From contig NZ_CP150235.1 of NCBI RefSeq assembly GCF_037974355.1, forward strand, positions 2,480,001 to 2,544,000: a DNA stretch of 64,000 nucleotides. Reading direction: 5' to 3'. The first letter of the stretch is position 1. Each line of letters starts with the position of its first letter. Positions 27,077-35,595 of the stretch are shown here, one piece after another. Made by a program: the position numbers and the translations under genes. This stretch comes from Paenibacillus sp. FSL R5-0517 (GTDB lineage Bacteria; Bacillota; Bacilli; Paenibacillales; Paenibacillaceae). The notes under the pieces are model-generated. The model ran no database searches and was not told where the DNA came from. It was given only the letters and a program-made list of their open reading frames with translations.

Positions 27077-28531
27077 ATGTCAAAGGAAAATGATAAACAG
27101 TTCGTGACCGAAATCACACCACAGGGTGAGGATTTCTCACGCTGGTATATTGATGTTATCAAAAAAGCTGATCTCATGGACTATGCACCCGTACGCGGTT
27201 GTATTGTGTTCAAACCAGACGGATTTGAAATCTGGGAACATATTAAGGATGAGTTGGATCGTCGTTTCCGGGAAACGGGTCATCGCAATGCGTATTTCCC
27301 AATGTTCATTCCTGAGAGCTTCTTTCAAAAGGAAAAAGAACACGTGGAAGGGTTTAACCCTGAATTACCATGGGTTACGGAAGCTGGGGGAGAGAAGCTG
27401 GAAGAACGTCTGGCAATCCGCCCTACATCCGAAACGATTATTGGTCACATGTATTCCAAGTGGATTCAGTCGTATCGGGATCTTCCGGTACTGATCAACC
27501 AATGGGCTAACGTAGTCCGTTGGGAAAAAAGAACATTGCCTTTCCTTCGTACAAGTGAGTTCCTGTGGCAGGAAGGTCATACTGCGCATGAGACCGAAGA
27601 AGAAGCACGTGAAGAAACGATGAAAATGCTTGAGATTTATCGTGAAGTCGTTGAGGAGTATTTGGCTATTCCTGTAATTGTCGGTCAAAAAACCAAATCC
27701 GAGAAGTTTGCGGGTGCGGTGGATACGTACTCCATCGAAGCCATGATGAAGGATGGACGGGCTGTTCAAGCAGGTACATCTCACTACATGGGTACGAACT
27801 TTGCAAAAGCATTTGAAATTCAGTATCTTAGCCGGAACAATGTGCTGGAGCTGGCTTACACTACTTCATGGGGAGTAAGCACACGTTTGATCGGTGCTTT
27901 AATTATGGTTCACGGAGATGACCGTGGTCTCGTACTTCCTCCTAAAGTTGCACCGACACAAGTGGTCATGATCCCAATTGGACCTCCGAAAACGCGTGAT
28001 GCTGTGGTTGGGCGTGCAGATGAGCTGTTCAGTGAGTTGAAAAAAGCTGGAGTCCGTGTGAAAATGGATGATCGCAGCGACGTTCGTCCAGGCTGGAAGT
28101 TCAACGAATACGAGATGCGTGGTGTTCCGATTCGTCTGGAGATTGGTCCACGTGATATGGAAAATGGCGTTTGTGTACTCGTATCACGGATCACAGGTGA
28201 GAAAAAAGTTGTAGAACAAGCGAACTTGGTAGAAGAAATCCAGTCTATGCTGACACAGATCCAGGTAGATATGTTAGAGCGTGCTCGCACATTTATGTCG
28301 GATAACTTCTACTCCGTGGATACACTCGATGAGATGAAAGAACTGATGGAAAATAAACGCGGGTTTACTCTGGCTGGATGGTGCGGTTCAGAAGCTTGCG
28401 AAGATAAAGTAAGAGAAGTCACTGGTGCAACAAGCCGGAACATTCCGTTCCAGCCTGCGGAAGAAAAGCATACGTGCCTGGCTTGTGGTGAAAAGGCAGA
28501 ACACACGGTTGTGTTTGCAAGAGCGTATTAA
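27077..28531 (+). CDS. proS: Prolyl-tRNA synthetase, archaeal/eukaryotic type
   Basis: ProS charges tRNA-Pro. At 484 residues it lacks the large editing insertion of the typical bacterial enzyme. It instead carries the C-terminal zinc-binding-type extension (GWCGSEACEDKVRE, then HTCLACG) and ends in Tyr (FARAY), as archaeal/eukaryotic-type enzymes do. Class II motif 2 lies in VVRWEKRTLPFLRTSEFLWQ and motif 3 in LIGALIMVHGDDRGL. ATG 27077 was chosen over ATG 27056, which has no ribosome binding site. In B. subtilis the gene here is the long bacterial type, so the locus is conserved but the enzyme class is not. Confidence 0.94.
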   Translation: MSKENDKQFVTEITPQGEDFSRWYIDVIKKADLMDYAPVRGCIVFKPDGFEIWEHIKDELDRRFRETGHRNAYFPMFIPESFFQKEKEHVEGFNPELPWVTEAGGEKLEERLAIRPTSETIIGHMYSKWIQSYRDLPVLINQWANVVRWEKRTLPFLRTSEFLWQEGHTAHETEEEAREETMKMLEIYREVVEEYLAIPVIVGQKTKSEKFAGAVDTYSIEAMMKDGRAVQAGTSHYMGTNFAKAFEIQYLSRNNVLELAYTTSWGVSTRLIGALIMVHGDDRGLVLPPKVAPTQVVMIPIGPPKTRDAVVGRADELFSELKKAGVRVKMDDRSDVRPGWKFNEYEMRGVPIRLEIGPRDMENGVCVLVSRITGEKKVVEQANLVEEIQSMLTQIQVDMLERARTFMSDNFYSVDTLDEMKELMENKRGFTLAGWCGSEACEDKVREVTGATSRNIPFQPAEEKHTCLACGEKAEHTVVFARAY

Positions 28532-28547
28532 GTCAGGATAACCTGAC
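28532..28547 (+). promoter_or_regulatory. Perfect small hairpin right after the proS stop
   Basis: GTCAGG (28532-28537), loop ATAA, CCTGAC (28542-28547). A T-run comes only about ten bases later, so termination is doubtful. It may protect the proS mRNA end. Confidence 0.4.
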
Positions 28548-28682
28548 GAAGAGCACTTTTTCACCAGTTGAGTAATGAATGGGAGCTTCTGTCGGATAAA
28601 ATGAGTCGGTGCGAGTTCGGATCGGTGACATTTTTGAATGCAGGGGCTTTTCATGCTTTAAGGGGGTACAAGGAGGAACACG

Positions 28683-31600
28683 ATGAGCGGATTTGATGAG
28701 AAGAGAAAACGGTTTGAGTTGTTGATGAAACAGGCAGAGCTTCCGTCTGGTCTGTTAGATCCCTATTTTTTGGATGGATGGATTGAACAAGTAGAGACCA
28801 ATCGAACTAATCGGGAATGGAATATTCTGATTGCGAAGGATACATTGGTACCAGCTCCAATCTATCGTACATTTTGTCTGCATATTCAAGAGAAGATGAA
28901 TCATATCGCCAAAATTTCATTTGGCTTTAAATATACGGACAAGGTACAGAATGGCGATATCGTTAGTGAATATTGGAATTTGTTTCGGGAGTGGGTTACA
29001 CGTGAGATTCCATCCGTGAATGGTTGGATGAACCGGACTACGTTTGAATGTGAAGCAGATCTCCTGCAACTGACGATGAGTGATGCAACGTCAATGGAAT
29101 TGGCTCGTAAGAAACAGATTGATCAGGCCATTAAGACGTTCTATGAAAAATACTTTCATCTACCGCTCCGCATCAAGATGCAAGTAGGCGAAGTGGGAAG
29201 CAATAAAGAGGCCATGGAACAGTTCCAGGCCCAAAAACGTGTTGAGGAACTTGAGGTCATCGAAAAGATGATGAGTGAAGTGGATACAGAAATCCCGGTG
29301 GATGAGGAGCAGGGGGATCTGCGTTTGCAGATGGGTTACGATATCAAGGAGCCAGCAGTGCCTATGCAGGAAATCCAGGATGAAGAGAAAAAGGTTACGC
29401 TTCAAGGTACGGTGTTTGGTCTGGATCGCAAAGAACTGCGAAACGGCAATACGTTGTTTACCTTCTATCTAACCGACTTCACGGACTCCATGCAAATGAA
29501 GATGTTTGCCAAAACAAAAGAGGATGTTAAAATTCTCAGTTTGCTTGCTAATGGTAAATGGGTAAAAGTGCGTGGTCGTGTAGAGTACGACCGGTTTATG
29601 CAAATTCCTGAACTTGCAATGATTCCATCCGATCTGATTGAAGTCAAAGCACCTCCTTCTCGCAAAGACAATGCACCAGAGAAGCGGGTGGAGTTCCATC
29701 TGCACTCTACGATGAGTACCATGGATGCTGTAACTTCAATTGACAAATACGTGAAAATGGCAGCAGAGTGGGGTCATAAGGCCATTGCTGTCAGTGATCA
29801 TGGCGGGGTGCAGGTATATCCCGAGGCTTCCAAGGCTGCTAAGAAAAATGGAATTAAAATGATCTACGGTCTTGAGGCTAATGTCGTGAATGACTCTGTC
29901 GCAGTTGTAATGGCTCCGCAGCCTTTGGATCTGCAAACCGCGACATACATCGTATTTGATATCGAGACCACAGGTCTTTCGGTAACGCAGAACAAAATTA
30001 TTGAGATTGCTGCCGTGAAGATGCAAGATGGCAAAGAAATCGACCGGTTTGCGACCTTTGTCAATCCGCATGAGCGTATTCCCTACAACATTCAGCAATT
30101 GACGAATATTAATGATGACATGGTAAAAGACGCACCTGAACTTGAGCCTGTTATTCGTGATTTTGTGCAGTTTGCGGGAGATGGTGTACTTGTTGCCCAT
30201 AATGCACGTTTTGATATGGGCTTTATCCAAGCTTCCCTGAAGCAAATTGGACTGCCGGAGCTCCCTAACCCGGTTCTTGATACGTTGGAACTGGCGCGAT
30301 TGTTATTTCCGAAAAATAAAAACCACCGTCTGAATACGATGGCGGATAAATATAAGGTTGGACTCGAAAGCCATCACCGTGCCATTGATGATACGGTTGC
30401 ACTCGCGGGTATCCTGATTGGACTGCTAAATGATGCTGCACAGATGAAAGGTTTGACGAGGCTCGATCGTTTGAATGATTATGTGGGTGTCGATTTGTCG
30501 AATACAAGACCTTTTCATTGTGGAATCTATGCACTGAATGATATCGGTAAGAAAAATCTATATAAGCTGGTATCTCTCTCTCATACGGAACATTTCAAGC
30601 GTGTACCTTGCATTCCCAAATCAAAACTGATTAATTTGCGTGAAGGCCTTGTTGTGATATCGGGCTGTGAAAAAGGGGAGTTTTTCGAAGCGGTACTTAA
30701 CAAATCGCTCGAAGAAGCGGAAGAGATCGCCGAGTTCTATGACATACTGGAGATCCAACCACTTACCATGTATATGCATTTGGTGGATAAAGGTCTGGTG
30801 GCTACACCCGAAGAGATCAAAACAGCGATCCGTAAAGTCATTGATATAGGTGCAAAGCTTAACAAACCGGTCATAGCCACAGGTAACGTGCACTATCTGG
30901 AGCCGCGTGACAAGTTATATCGGGATATCACCATTCACGGAATTACAGGATTTAGTCCACTGAAAGATCAACGTAAACCGGATGCACATTTTAGAACGAC
31001 AGAGGAGATGCTGGAAGAGTTCCAGTTCCTCGGTCAAGACAAAGCATACGAGGTTGTTGTTACTAATACGGTGGAGTTGTCTGACCGATTTGAGGAAATT
31101 AAGTTATTCCCGGACAAACTGTTTACTCCGATTCTGGAAGGTGCGGACGAAGAAATTCGTAATACCTGCTATAACACTGCCAAGTCCATCTATGGCGAAG
31201 AATTACCAGAAGTAATCGTGGCACGGCTGGAGAAAGAACTCATTCCAATTATTAAATATGGTTTTTCTGCCAACTATCTGATCTCGGAACGCTTGGTTAA
31301 AAAATCGAATCAGGATGGTTATCTCGTAGGTTCGCGGGGATCGGTAGGCTCCTCTGTCGTTGCTACATTCCTGGGTATATCCGAGGTTAATCCGCTGCCA
31401 GCTCATTATATTTGTGTGAATTCAGAATGCAAATACAGCGAGTGGTTCTTGGATGGTAGTGTTCGGAGTGGATTTGACCTTCCAGAGAAAGAATGTCCGA
31501 ATTGTGGTGGTACGCTTAAAGGAGAAGGCCAGGATATTCCGTTTGAGACTTTCCTTGGCTTTAAAGGAGATAAAGTTCCCGATATTGACTTGAACTTCTC

Positions 31601-33002
31601 TGGTGATTATCAGCCTCATGCTCATAACTATACGAAAGTACTGTTTAGTGAGAAGAGTGTTTTCCGTGCCGGGACCATTGGTACGGTGGCTGAGAAAACA
31701 GCATTTGGTTTTGCCAAGAAATATGAGGAAGAACATCACAAGAAATGGCGCGGAGCTGAATTGAATCGATTGGCTTCGGGATGTACAGGGGTAAAACGGA
31801 GCACTGGACAACACCCCGGCGGTATTGTGGTGGTTCCTGATTACATCGAGGTCGAAGACGTTACACCTGTTCAATTTCCGGCTGATGACGTTAATGCAGA
31901 GTGGAAAACGACACACTTTGATTATCATGCTTTTGAAGAAAACTTGCTGAAACTCGATATTCTGGGACACGATGATCCGACGATGATGCGGATGTTGCAG
32001 GATTTGACAGGGGTCGATCCAACGACCATTCCGATGAATGATCCCAAAGTCATGAGCATGTTTAACTCCACCGAAGCGCTGGGAGTTACACCGGAACAGC
32101 TTCGGTCGCCAGTTGCGACATTTGGTGTGCCGGAGATGGGAACGAAGTTTGTACGTCAGATGCTTGTTGAATCCCAGCCGACATCTTTTGCCGATTTACT
32201 GCAAATCTCCGGATTGTCACATGGTACAGGGGTATGGCTTGGAAACGCTCAGGATCTGATTAAGAACGGAACGTGCAACATTAAGACTGTAATCGGTTGT
32301 CGGGATGACATCATGTTATTCCTGATCTATAAAACGGGAATGGACGCTAGTCTGGCCTTTAAAATCACGGAGAGCGTTCGTAAGGGACGTGGTTTGCCAC
32401 AGGAATGGATTGACGAGATGAAGAATTGTAAAGTGCCTCAATGGTACATTGATTCGTGTCTCAAAATCCAGTACATGTTCCCGAAGGCTCATGCGGCCGC
32501 TTATGTTATTTCAGCAGTACGTACGGCGTTCTTCAAGCTATATCATCCGATTGAATATTACGCAACCTACTTTACCGTGCGGGCGGATGAGATTGACATC
32601 GAACTGATGTGTCAGGGATATGATGCGATCTATCGAAAAATAACGGAAATTGAGCAATTGGGTTTCCAGGCACCTCCAAAAGAGAAAAACATGTTGCCTG
32701 TCCTGGAAATGGGTCTGGAAATGACAGCACGCGGATTCTCGCTGAAATCCATTGACTTATACCGTTCGGAAGCAACGAAGTTCATCGTTGACGGAAATTC
32801 ATTAATCCCTCCATTTTCGGCGCTGGCAGGAATCGGTGATAATGCCGCTCGTAATATTGCTGCAGCTAGAGATCATGGTGAGTTTCTGTCGGTTGAGGAC
32901 TTCCAGCAGAAGTCGAAAGCAAGTAAGACCATTGTTGAACTGCTGTCGAATATGGGATGTTTCCGGGGCTTGCCAGAGAGCAATCAGCTTTCTCTTTTCT
33001 AG
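28683..33002 (+). CDS. polC: DNA polymerase III alpha subunit, PolC type
   Basis: PolC is the main replicative polymerase of low-GC Gram-positives. At 1439 residues it is full length. The order is: N-terminal domain; OB fold (~235-320); PHP domain beginning VEFHLHSTMSTMDAV (~338); inserted 3'-5' proofreading exonuclease (YIVFDIETTG, ~420-430, with VAHNARFDMGF); rest of PHP; polymerase palm with a cysteine-rich zinc finger (CVNSECKYSEWF and ECPNCGG); PDIDLNFSGDYQ (~965); and fingers. GGAGGAACACG precedes ATG 28683. It follows proS as in B. subtilis. Confidence 0.98.
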   Translation: MSGFDEKRKRFELLMKQAELPSGLLDPYFLDGWIEQVETNRTNREWNILIAKDTLVPAPIYRTFCLHIQEKMNHIAKISFGFKYTDKVQNGDIVSEYWNLFREWVTREIPSVNGWMNRTTFECEADLLQLTMSDATSMELARKKQIDQAIKTFYEKYFHLPLRIKMQVGEVGSNKEAMEQFQAQKRVEELEVIEKMMSEVDTEIPVDEEQGDLRLQMGYDIKEPAVPMQEIQDEEKKVTLQGTVFGLDRKELRNGNTLFTFYLTDFTDSMQMKMFAKTKEDVKILSLLANGKWVKVRGRVEYDRFMQIPELAMIPSDLIEVKAPPSRKDNAPEKRVEFHLHSTMSTMDAVTSIDKYVKMAAEWGHKAIAVSDHGGVQVYPEASKAAKKNGIKMIYGLEANVVNDSVAVVMAPQPLDLQTATYIVFDIETTGLSVTQNKIIEIAAVKMQDGKEIDRFATFVNPHERIPYNIQQLTNINDDMVKDAPELEPVIRDFVQFAGDGVLVAHNARFDMGFIQASLKQIGLPELPNPVLDTLELARLLFPKNKNHRLNTMADKYKVGLESHHRAIDDTVALAGILIGLLNDAAQMKGLTRLDRLNDYVGVDLSNTRPFHCGIYALNDIGKKNLYKLVSLSHTEHFKRVPCIPKSKLINLREGLVVISGCEKGEFFEAVLNKSLEEAEEIAEFYDILEIQPLTMYMHLVDKGLVATPEEIKTAIRKVIDIGAKLNKPVIATGNVHYLEPRDKLYRDITIHGITGFSPLKDQRKPDAHFRTTEEMLEEFQFLGQDKAYEVVVTNTVELSDRFEEIKLFPDKLFTPILEGADEEIRNTCYNTAKSIYGEELPEVIVARLEKELIPIIKYGFSANYLISERLVKKSNQDGYLVGSRGSVGSSVVATFLGISEVNPLPAHYICVNSECKYSEWFLDGSVRSGFDLPEKECPNCGGTLKGEGQDIPFETFLGFKGDKVPDIDLNFSGDYQPHAHNYTKVLFSEKSVFRAGTIGTVAEKTAFGFAKKYEEEHHKKWRGAELNRLASGCTGVKRSTGQHPGGIVVVPDYIEVEDVTPVQFPADDVNAEWKTTHFDYHAFEENLLKLDILGHDDPTMMRMLQDLTGVDPTTIPMNDPKVMSMFNSTEALGVTPEQLRSPVATFGVPEMGTKFVRQMLVESQPTSFADLLQISGLSHGTGVWLGNAQDLIKNGTCNIKTVIGCRDDIMLFLIYKTGMDASLAFKITESVRKGRGLPQEWIDEMKNCKVPQWYIDSCLKIQYMFPKAHAAAYVISAVRTAFFKLYHPIEYYATYFTVRADEIDIELMCQGYDAIYRKITEIEQLGFQAPPKEKNMLPVLEMGLEMTARGFSLKSIDLYRSEATKFIVDGNSLIPPFSALAGIGDNAARNIAAARDHGEFLSVEDFQQKSKASKTIVELLSNMGCFRGLPESNQLSLF

Positions 33003-33090
33003 GCCTGAATTTGGATCTTAAAATGGTGATTGATGGGGGCAACGTAATTTTTCCTTCATTAGTAAGTAAACCGCCTGAATCATCGCTTAC

Positions 33091-33119
33091 TTGTCACTAT
33101 TACCAGACTATGTTATAAT
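33091..33119 (+). promoter_or_regulatory. Sigma-A promoter of the rimP-nusA-infB operon
   Basis: TTGTCA (33091-33096) and TATAAT (33114-33119) are exactly 17 bases apart, the best sigma-A promoter in the window. Transcription should begin near 33126, leaving a leader of about 134 bases before rimP. Confidence 0.9.
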
Positions 33120-33148
33120 TTTTGAAGTGAACGAGATAGTACGAATTT

Positions 33149-33176
33149 CTAAAGAGTGGGGAAACCCACTCTTTAG
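33149..33176 (+). promoter_or_regulatory. Perfect 12-bp GAAA-loop hairpin in the rimP leader
   Basis: CTAAAGAGTGGG (33149-33160), loop GAAA, CCCACTCTTTAG (33165-33176). The stem is perfect and capped by a GNRA tetraloop. The downstream TCTTTGG is only weakly U-rich. It starts about 23 bases into the transcript. Possible roles are attenuation, 5'-end stability or RNase cleavage. Confidence 0.7.
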
Positions 33177-33259
33177 TCTTTGGTATACAAGAATCTTGGG
33201 TATTGAATAATCTGCCAGTGCTTTTTTGCTGGTGTAACCTAAGTTGGAGGTTATTGGTT

Positions 33260-33721
33260 TTGAGCACAACGAACATTAAATCTACCGTGGAAGAAATGAT
33301 CCAACCCTACTTGAACGAACAAGGCTTCGAGCTGGTTGACATCGAATACGTCAAAGAAGGCAGCAACTGGTTTTTACGGGTGTATGTCGACAAAGAGGGT
33401 GGCATCGACATCGACGATTGCGTCTTGATCAGCGAAAAGCTGAGCGCCAAGCTGGATGAGAACGATCCGATTCCAACCATCTATTTCCTTGAAGTGTCTT
33501 CTCCCGGTGCGGAGCGTCCACTGAAAAAACCTGAGGACGTTACCAAAGCTGTAGGCAAAAATGTTTTTGTTACAACCTACGAGCCGGTGAACGGATTGAA
33601 GGAATTTGAAGGCAAGCTGCTTTCCTTTGATGACGGGGAACTCGTGATTGAAGCGGGTAAAAAACAGCATGCCATTTCTTATGATAAGGTTGCCAGTGCG
33701 CGCCTAGCTATTTTGTTTTAA
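33260..33721 (+). CDS. rimP: Ribosome maturation factor RimP
   Basis: RimP assists 30S assembly. TTG 33260 was chosen: GGAGG (33246-33250) ends nine bases before it, and the resulting 153 residues match B. subtilis YlxS length. An upstream ATG at 33203 gives an unlikely Cys/Trp-rich N-terminus and is rejected. Family segments [27 protein letters not shown] and [15 protein letters not shown] are present. It is first in the rimP-nusA-ylxR-ylxQ-infB-rbfA cluster. Confidence 0.95.
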   Translation: MSTTNIKSTVEEMIQPYLNEQGFELVDIEYVKEGSNWFLRVYVDKEGGIDIDDCVLISEKLSAKLDENDPIPTIYFLEVSSPGAERPLKKPEDVTKAVGKNVFVTTYEPVNGLKEFEGKLLSFDDGELVIEAGKKQHAISYDKVASARLAILF

Positions 33722-33753
33722 GTGCCTTGTTCACTTTATTAATGAAAAAGACA

Positions 33754-33817
33754 CATCTCACGATAACGGCAAGGTGCTCATGAGTTCAGAGCCTTTCGCC
33801 GTTTTACGTATGAGATG
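33754..33817 (+). promoter_or_regulatory. Long interrupted hairpin between rimP and nusA
   Basis: Outer arms CATCTCA (33754-33760) and TGAGATG (33811-33817) enclose inner arms AACGGC (33765-33770) and GCCGTT (33798-33803). The inner GCCGTTTT resembles a terminator end, but the run is only four Ts. It may attenuate or process the transcript ahead of nusA. Confidence 0.55.
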
Positions 33818-33844
33818 CCATGTTTGAAAGGGGGATCAACATTC

Positions 33845-34942
33845 ATGAGTATGGATTTTATTGAAGCAATGAATGAATTGGAACGGGAAAAAGGGATCAG
33901 CAAGGATGTGCTGTTTGAAGCGATCGAGGCTGCACTAATTTCCAGCTACAAGCGGAATTTCAACACGGCCCAGAATGTGCGTGTTGACATGAACCGTAAT
34001 ACGGGAGTTATACGGGTGTATGCCCGCAAATTGATCGTGGAAGAAGTCCTGGATTCACGTACCGAAATTTCATTGCCTGCTGCACGAGAAATCAACCCAC
34101 ACTTCCAGCTGGAAGATATTGCGGAGATTGAAGTTACGCCGCGTGATTTCGGACGTATCGCCGCACAGACTGCCAAACAGGTAGTGACCCAGCGGATTCG
34201 TGAAGCCGAACGCGGCCTGATCTACAACGCTTTCGTAGATAAGGAAGAAGATATCGTTACGGGAGTGGTGCAGCGTCAGGATTTGCGCAATATCTACATC
34301 GATCTGGGCAAAATCGAAGCGGCTCTACCGCTAACCGAATTGATGCCGAACGAGAAGTTTGTTCATGGTGACCGTATTAAGGCGTATATCACCAAGGTCG
34401 AGAATACGACCAAAGGGCCGCAAATCATCTTGTCCCGTACCCATCCGGGTCTCTTGAAACGTCTCTTTGAACTGGAAGTGCCTGAGATCTTTGACGGTGT
34501 AGTTGAAATTCGCTCCGTCGCTCGCGAAGCAGGGTTCCGCTCCAAGATTGCCGTACATTCCCGCAACGAGGAAGTTGATCCAGTTGGATCTTGTGTAGGT
34601 CCTAAGGGAATGCGCGTGCAGACCATTGTGGGTGAGCTGCGCGGTGAAAAAATCGACATCGTTCGTTTCTCCGATCAGGTAGACGAATATGTTGCCAATG
34701 CACTGAGTCCTTCCAAAGTGTTGGAAGTTCATGTATTTGAGGAAGAAAAGATGGCTCGGGTTATCGTTCCGGACTATCAACTGTCGCTCGCAATTGGTAT
34801 CAAAGGCCAAAATGCCAGATTGGCAGCCAAATTAACTGGCTGGAAAATCGACATTAAGAGCGAGAGCCAGGCGGAACAGGAATTCGGCAGAGAAAAAGAT
34901 TCTTCTTCTGAAATGCATCAGGATTCCGTCTCCGTCGACTAA
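33845..34942 (+). CDS. nusA: Transcription termination/antitermination factor NusA
   Basis: NusA binds RNA polymerase and controls pausing, termination and antitermination. The N-terminal RNAP-binding domain (~1-125) is followed by an S1 domain (~135-200, GVVQRQDLRNIYIDLGK) and two KH domains (~205-345, with VGPKGMRVQTIVGELRGEKID and AIGIKGQNARLAAKLTGWKI). There is a short acidic tail and no C-terminal acidic repeats, as usual in Firmicutes. ATG 33845, behind AAGGGGG, gives 365 residues; ATG 33815 lies inside the hairpin region and is unlikely. Confidence 0.97.
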   Translation: MSMDFIEAMNELEREKGISKDVLFEAIEAALISSYKRNFNTAQNVRVDMNRNTGVIRVYARKLIVEEVLDSRTEISLPAAREINPHFQLEDIAEIEVTPRDFGRIAAQTAKQVVTQRIREAERGLIYNAFVDKEEDIVTGVVQRQDLRNIYIDLGKIEAALPLTELMPNEKFVHGDRIKAYITKVENTTKGPQIILSRTHPGLLKRLFELEVPEIFDGVVEIRSVAREAGFRSKIAVHSRNEEVDPVGSCVGPKGMRVQTIVGELRGEKIDIVRFSDQVDEYVANALSPSKVLEVHVFEEEKMARVIVPDYQLSLAIGIKGQNARLAAKLTGWKIDIKSESQAEQEFGREKDSSSEMHQDSVSVD

Positions 34943-34967
34943 AGTAAAGTACGGGGGGCGCTGACGT

Positions 34968-35273
34968 ATGAAACCAAAAAAAGTGCCGCTGCGCAAATGT
35001 GTGGCATGCCAGGAAATGATGCCCAAAAAGCAGCTGATTCGCATCGTTAAAACGCCAGAGGATGAAGTGCTGATCGATTTGACTGGCAAAAAATCCGGAC
35101 GTGGTGCCTATTTATGCGGCAAAGAGTCCTGTTTTAAGCTCGCACTCAAAAACCGGGCTTTGGATCGGGCGTTAAAAGGCAAAGTCTCACCTGAAATTTA
35201 CGAGCAACTAGCAGCTGACTTCATCGCGGTTGAGGATGAATTCATAGCAGCACAGGAGCGTGAACATGACTAA
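34968..35273 (+). CDS. rnpM: RNase P modulator RnpM (YlxR)
   Basis: This is a 101-residue basic RNA-binding protein of the YlxR family, reported in B. subtilis to bind and modulate RNase P RNA. The signature RKCVACQEM (C11, C14) and GRGAYLCG followed by a further Cys are intact. GGGGGG precedes ATG 34968. It overlaps the ylxQ start by eight bases and lies in the conserved nusA-infB interval. Confidence 0.93.
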   Translation: MKPKKVPLRKCVACQEMMPKKQLIRIVKTPEDEVLIDLTGKKSGRGAYLCGKESCFKLALKNRALDRALKGKVSPEIYEQLAADFIAVEDEFIAAQEREHD

Positions 35274-35595
35274 TATTAAAACGCTGTCTTATCTGGGACT
35301 CTCTATGCGTGCAGGTAAACTTGTAACAGGTGAAGAAATTGTACTTAAAGCGATCCGTTCTTCCGAAGCTAAAATGGTTATTGTTGCGGGTGACGCCTCA
35401 GCCAATACACAAAAGAAATTTCGCGATAAATGCGGAACTTATAAGGTTCCTCTGTTGATCGGATTTGACCGGGATAGTCTGGGTTCAAGTATCGGTAAAG
35501 ACACGCGTGTTGTTCTTGCAGTAACGGATCGAGGGTTTGCAAAAATGATCTCCAAGCAAGTCGGTATAATGTCGGAGGTGGAGTATATTGAGTAA
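35266..35595 (+). CDS. ylxQ: L7Ae-family RNA-binding protein YlxQ
   Basis: YlxQ is a small L7Ae/L30e/S12e-fold protein expected to bind kink-turn RNA. Its bacterial target is not established. [18 protein letters not shown] and the following [17 protein letters not shown] are characteristic. ATG 35266 is preferred because AGGAG (35254-35258) lies seven bases away; GTG 35260 is too close. It is 109 residues long and overlaps infB by eight bases. Confidence 0.92.
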   Translation: MTNIKTLSYLGLSMRAGKLVTGEEIVLKAIRSSEAKMVIVAGDASANTQKKFRDKCGTYKVPLLIGFDRDSLGSSIGKDTRVVLAVTDRGFAKMISKQVGIMSEVEYIE

